DNA of 8,473 nucleotides from Pseudomonadota bacterium (GTDB lineage Bacteria; Pseudomonadota; Gammaproteobacteria; UBA1113). Position numbers and translations under genes: made by a program. Numbering within the stretch: position 1 is the first letter of the stretch; each line of letters opens with the position of its first letter. The notes below the pieces were generated by a model. The model was not told the origin of the DNA, did not search any database, and saw only the letters and a list, made by a program, of their open reading frames with translations. The stretch spans positions 1 to 8,473 of the forward strand of contig JAJXVQ010000043.1 in the NCBI GenBank assembly GCA_021782065.1. The letters run 5' to 3'. Below are positions 6,601 through 8,473 of the stretch, in pieces.

Positions 6601-6621
6601 AAAAATAATAGGATTATTTTT
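6601..6621 (-). terminator. AT-only hairpin just after rlpA
   Basis: AAAAATAAT (6601-6609) and ATTATTTTT (6613-6621) form a nine-pair stem with a three-base loop, directly after the rlpA stop codon. With no G-C pairs it is a weak terminator at best, but its position suits the end of the htpX-rlpA transcript. Confidence 0.3.
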
Positions 6622-7377
6622 TTAACCTGCTATTAAAACCCCGGGATTTACCCCTGCCTGATTCAATTGTTTGTATAGACTTTGCGCTTCGGCGACATTT
6701 ACGAAGGGGCCGATGCGTACGCGGTAGAAAGTATTGTATTGAGTCGTGGTGGGTTTAACTGCCACGGGCGCTGCTAAAATGGTTTTTAATGTTTTTGCCA
6801 AATGGGTGGCATTTTCTAAGTTGCGAAAAGTGGCAACTTGTAAATAATAGGCTTTTAAGGCCGCATTATAAGGCGTATCCAAGGCGGTGATGCGCACATG
6901 GGCCGTGCCTTTTTCCAACATGCCCAAGCGTTTTGCGGCGGCGTATGATAAATCCATAATGCGCCCATCGTGAAAGGGGCCGCGGTCATTCACCTTGACC
7001 TTAATACTACGACCATTTTCTAAATTGGTGACAGTGACAAAAGTAGGGATAGGTAATTCTTTGCTGGCTGCGGTCATGGCAAACATATCGTAGGGCTCAC
7101 CGCTGGCCGTCATGCGTTCAGCAAATTGTTGACCGTACCAAGAAGCGATGCCCGTGGTGCTATAACCCTGAGTAGAAGGAATAAGCTTATAGGTTTGGCC
7201 GTTGACTTGATAAACCGGTTGATTAGCAAAATCGTTATAAGGCAAGGATTCGGGTACGGCGTCGACTACATTACTGACGTCGCGGTCTATTAACGGTGGT
7301 CCGTCGGCGTAGGCACTGCTTAGCAGAGCTAAACAGTAACACAAGAGCAGCGTTTTAATAGTAATCCCTATTTTCAT
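6622..7377 (-). CDS. rlpA: RlpA-like septal peptidoglycan protein (DPBB and SPOR domains)
   Basis: RlpA proteins cleave glycan strands lacking stem peptides and help daughter cells separate. The 251-residue product has an N-terminal signal peptide (hydrophobic 9-21, likely cut after SSAYA at 20-24). The double-psi beta-barrel spans about 74-168 and contains GIASWYG, RMTASGEPYDM and VKVNDRGPF. The acidic residues at E94 and D131 match conserved family positions. A C-terminal SPOR domain (about 175-250, YYLQVATF to GVNPGVLI) should bind denuded septal glycan. Two oddities stand out: the signal has no convincing lipobox although many RlpA proteins are lipoproteins, and S105 in TAASKELP replaces the His common in AAHKTLP. 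The gene starts 21 bp after htpX, probably in the same transcript; its ribosome binding site (AAGGA, eleven bases away) is weak. Confidence 0.9.
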   Translation of the reverse strand: MKIGITIKTLLLCYCLALLSSAYADGPPLIDRDVSNVVDAVPESLPYNDFANQPVYQVNGQTYKLIPSTQGYSTTGIASWYGQQFAERMTASGEPYDMFAMTAASKELPIPTFVTVTNLENGRSIKVKVNDRGPFHDGRIMDLSYAAAKRLGMLEKGTAHVRITALDTPYNAALKAYYLQVATFRNLENATHLAKTLKTILAAPVAVKPTTTQYNTFYRVRIGPFVNVAEAQSLYKQLNQAGVNPGVLIAG

Positions 7378-7398
7378 TGGGTTAATGATCCTTAAAGT

Positions 7399-8439
7399 CT
7401 AACCCTTATATCCTATCGCTTTTAACCGTTGTTGTAAACTAGGGTGAGTAGACCATAAGCTGCTAAAACCTGGGCGGCTACTAATGCCTGCGGTTTTAGG
7501 GGAATAAATGTAAGCGGCTTGACGTAATTCATCGTGTGCGGTTTGCTGATAAGCCTGTTGATGCAGTTCTGGGTTTTGGCTGTGTGCATCATTAATCTTA
7601 ATGAGCGCGCGTGCCAAGGGCTCGTTTTGTCGGGTTAATTCTACCGCACCCGCATCTGCCATAAACTCGCGTTTACGGCTAAGGTATAAGGCCAATAAGG
7701 CGGTGATTAGAGGCAACAGATAACGTAACAAGATGATGACGACGATTATGCCTTGGTTGCCGCGTCGGTCGCGGCTAAAAATGAGGTTATAAAATAAAAC
7801 GTCGATGATGAGTAACATTAAATTAGTTAATACGGACACTGTTAGGATTAAACGCGTGTCTTGATGGCGTATGTGGCTTAGCTCATGGGCAACCACTGCT
7901 TGGACTTCATCACGGTCTAGTTTTTCTAATAATCCCTTAGTAACAGCAATCATAGCCGATTTTTCATTCAAACCGCTAGCAAAGGCGTTCATATAATCGG
8001 CATCGATGACATAGACTTTGGGCATAAATTGCAAACCAGCAGCAATCTTCATTTCCTCAACGGCGTTATACAATTGCGTCTCGGCTAGATTTTGCGCGCT
8101 TTCTGGCGTGATCAAGCGATAGGATGTGCCCATCAACATGATGCGATTATTAAAAGTCAGAGTAATGAGTATGGCGATGAAGGCGGCCACACCGGCGCTA
8201 ACGGTAGCGTAAGGAAACAATTTGCCTGTTAATAACAATTTGGCAGTGACGAGCGGAGCCAGCTCATTGATATTATGTTGCAGCAGTTGTGCGTGCACCA
8301 AAGGACTTTGGTATAAAATATCGATGATAAAACCTAAGGCCATATATAGCGCTACAAAAGTCGCCATGACAAAATAAGTACGGCGACGATTTCGCGCAAT
8401 GACATCGCGCCAATCGGTAGAAGGTTGGGTGTCTGCCAT
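7399..8439 (-). CDS. htpX: HtpX-like M48 family membrane zinc metalloprotease
   Basis: HtpX proteases degrade misfolded inner-membrane proteins, with the active site on the cytoplasmic side. The 346-residue product has the zinc motif HELSH at 185-189 and the third ligand E258 in KREFMADAGAV, with the usual C-terminal STHPSLQQRLKAIG. Hydrophobic segments at about 21-42, 77-97, 200-220 and 229-252 give the four-span layout of the family. It is somewhat longer than E. coli HtpX, with an extra loop of about 30 residues between the first two membrane segments. I use htpX as a family name; a distinct M48 paralogue is possible. The start at 8439 gives a sensible cytoplasmic N-terminus (MADTQPSTDWRDV), with only a weak AGG upstream. 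It is the first of two genes, with rlpA next. Its promoter lies in or beyond the last 34 bases, where none is obvious. Confidence 0.88.
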   Translation of the reverse strand: MADTQPSTDWRDVIARNRRRTYFVMATFVALYMALGFIIDILYQSPLVHAQLLQHNINELAPLVTAKLLLTGKLFPYATVSAGVAAFIAILITLTFNNRIMLMGTSYRLITPESAQNLAETQLYNAVEEMKIAAGLQFMPKVYVIDADYMNAFASGLNEKSAMIAVTKGLLEKLDRDEVQAVVAHELSHIRHQDTRLILTVSVLTNLMLLIIDVLFYNLIFSRDRRGNQGIIVVIILLRYLLPLITALLALYLSRKREFMADAGAVELTRQNEPLARALIKINDAHSQNPELHQQAYQQTAHDELRQAAYIYSPKTAGISSRPGFSSLWSTHPSLQQRLKAIGYKG

Positions 8440-8473
8440 TTATAACCTATAACTTAACAGTGTAAGATTCTTT

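Overview
This window looks like chromosomal DNA from a gammaproteobacterium with moderate to low GC content. A host-associated or intracellular lineage such as the Legionellales (Legionella, Coxiella, Rickettsiella or Berkiella-like) would fit. The grounds are the grpE-dnaK-dnaJ order with a sigma32-type promoter, the general look of the conserved proteins, two dispersed palindromic repeats, and a gene encoding an effector-like repeat protein. The lineage is an inference; no rRNA or other decisive marker is present.

Layout: (1) 1-286, minus strand: the 5' end of a membrane-anchored, Gln-rich coiled-coil protein, probably RmuC, cut by the window edge. (2) 301-951, plus: a family 4 (iron-sulfur) uracil-DNA glycosylase, divergent from gene 1 with only 14 bp between the start codons. 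(3) 952-1214: intergenic region holding a roughly 94 bp nested palindrome, then a possible housekeeping promoter for grpE. (4) 1215-5322, plus: the Hsp70 chaperone set grpE, dnaK, dnaJ. A very good sigma32-like promoter starts on the last bases of grpE and should drive dnaK. The 341 bp between dnaK and dnaJ is mostly filled by a second, larger palindromic repeat of a different sequence class. (5) 5354-6340, minus and convergent with dnaJ: an unrecognised gene. It has a HAD-like N-terminus, ten perfect (Q/K)ELER pentapeptides encoded by a 15 bp tandem repeat, and a polar tail with an acidic cluster. (6) 6341-6621: 281 bp in which I see no gene, only the ribosome binding site of gene 5 and a weak AT-only hairpin after rlpA. 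(7) 6622-8439, minus: htpX followed by rlpA 21 bp later, probably one transcript.

How the genes fit together: DnaK, DnaJ and GrpE form a complete Hsp70 folding cycle (ATPase and substrate binding, J-protein delivery, nucleotide exchange). HtpX is a membrane zinc protease for misfolded inner-membrane proteins, so stress proteostasis dominates the window. RlpA acts on septal peptidoglycan. The glycosylase and the RmuC-like protein belong to DNA repair or maintenance. The repeat protein at 5354-6340 is the accessory element and the best candidate for something undescribed.
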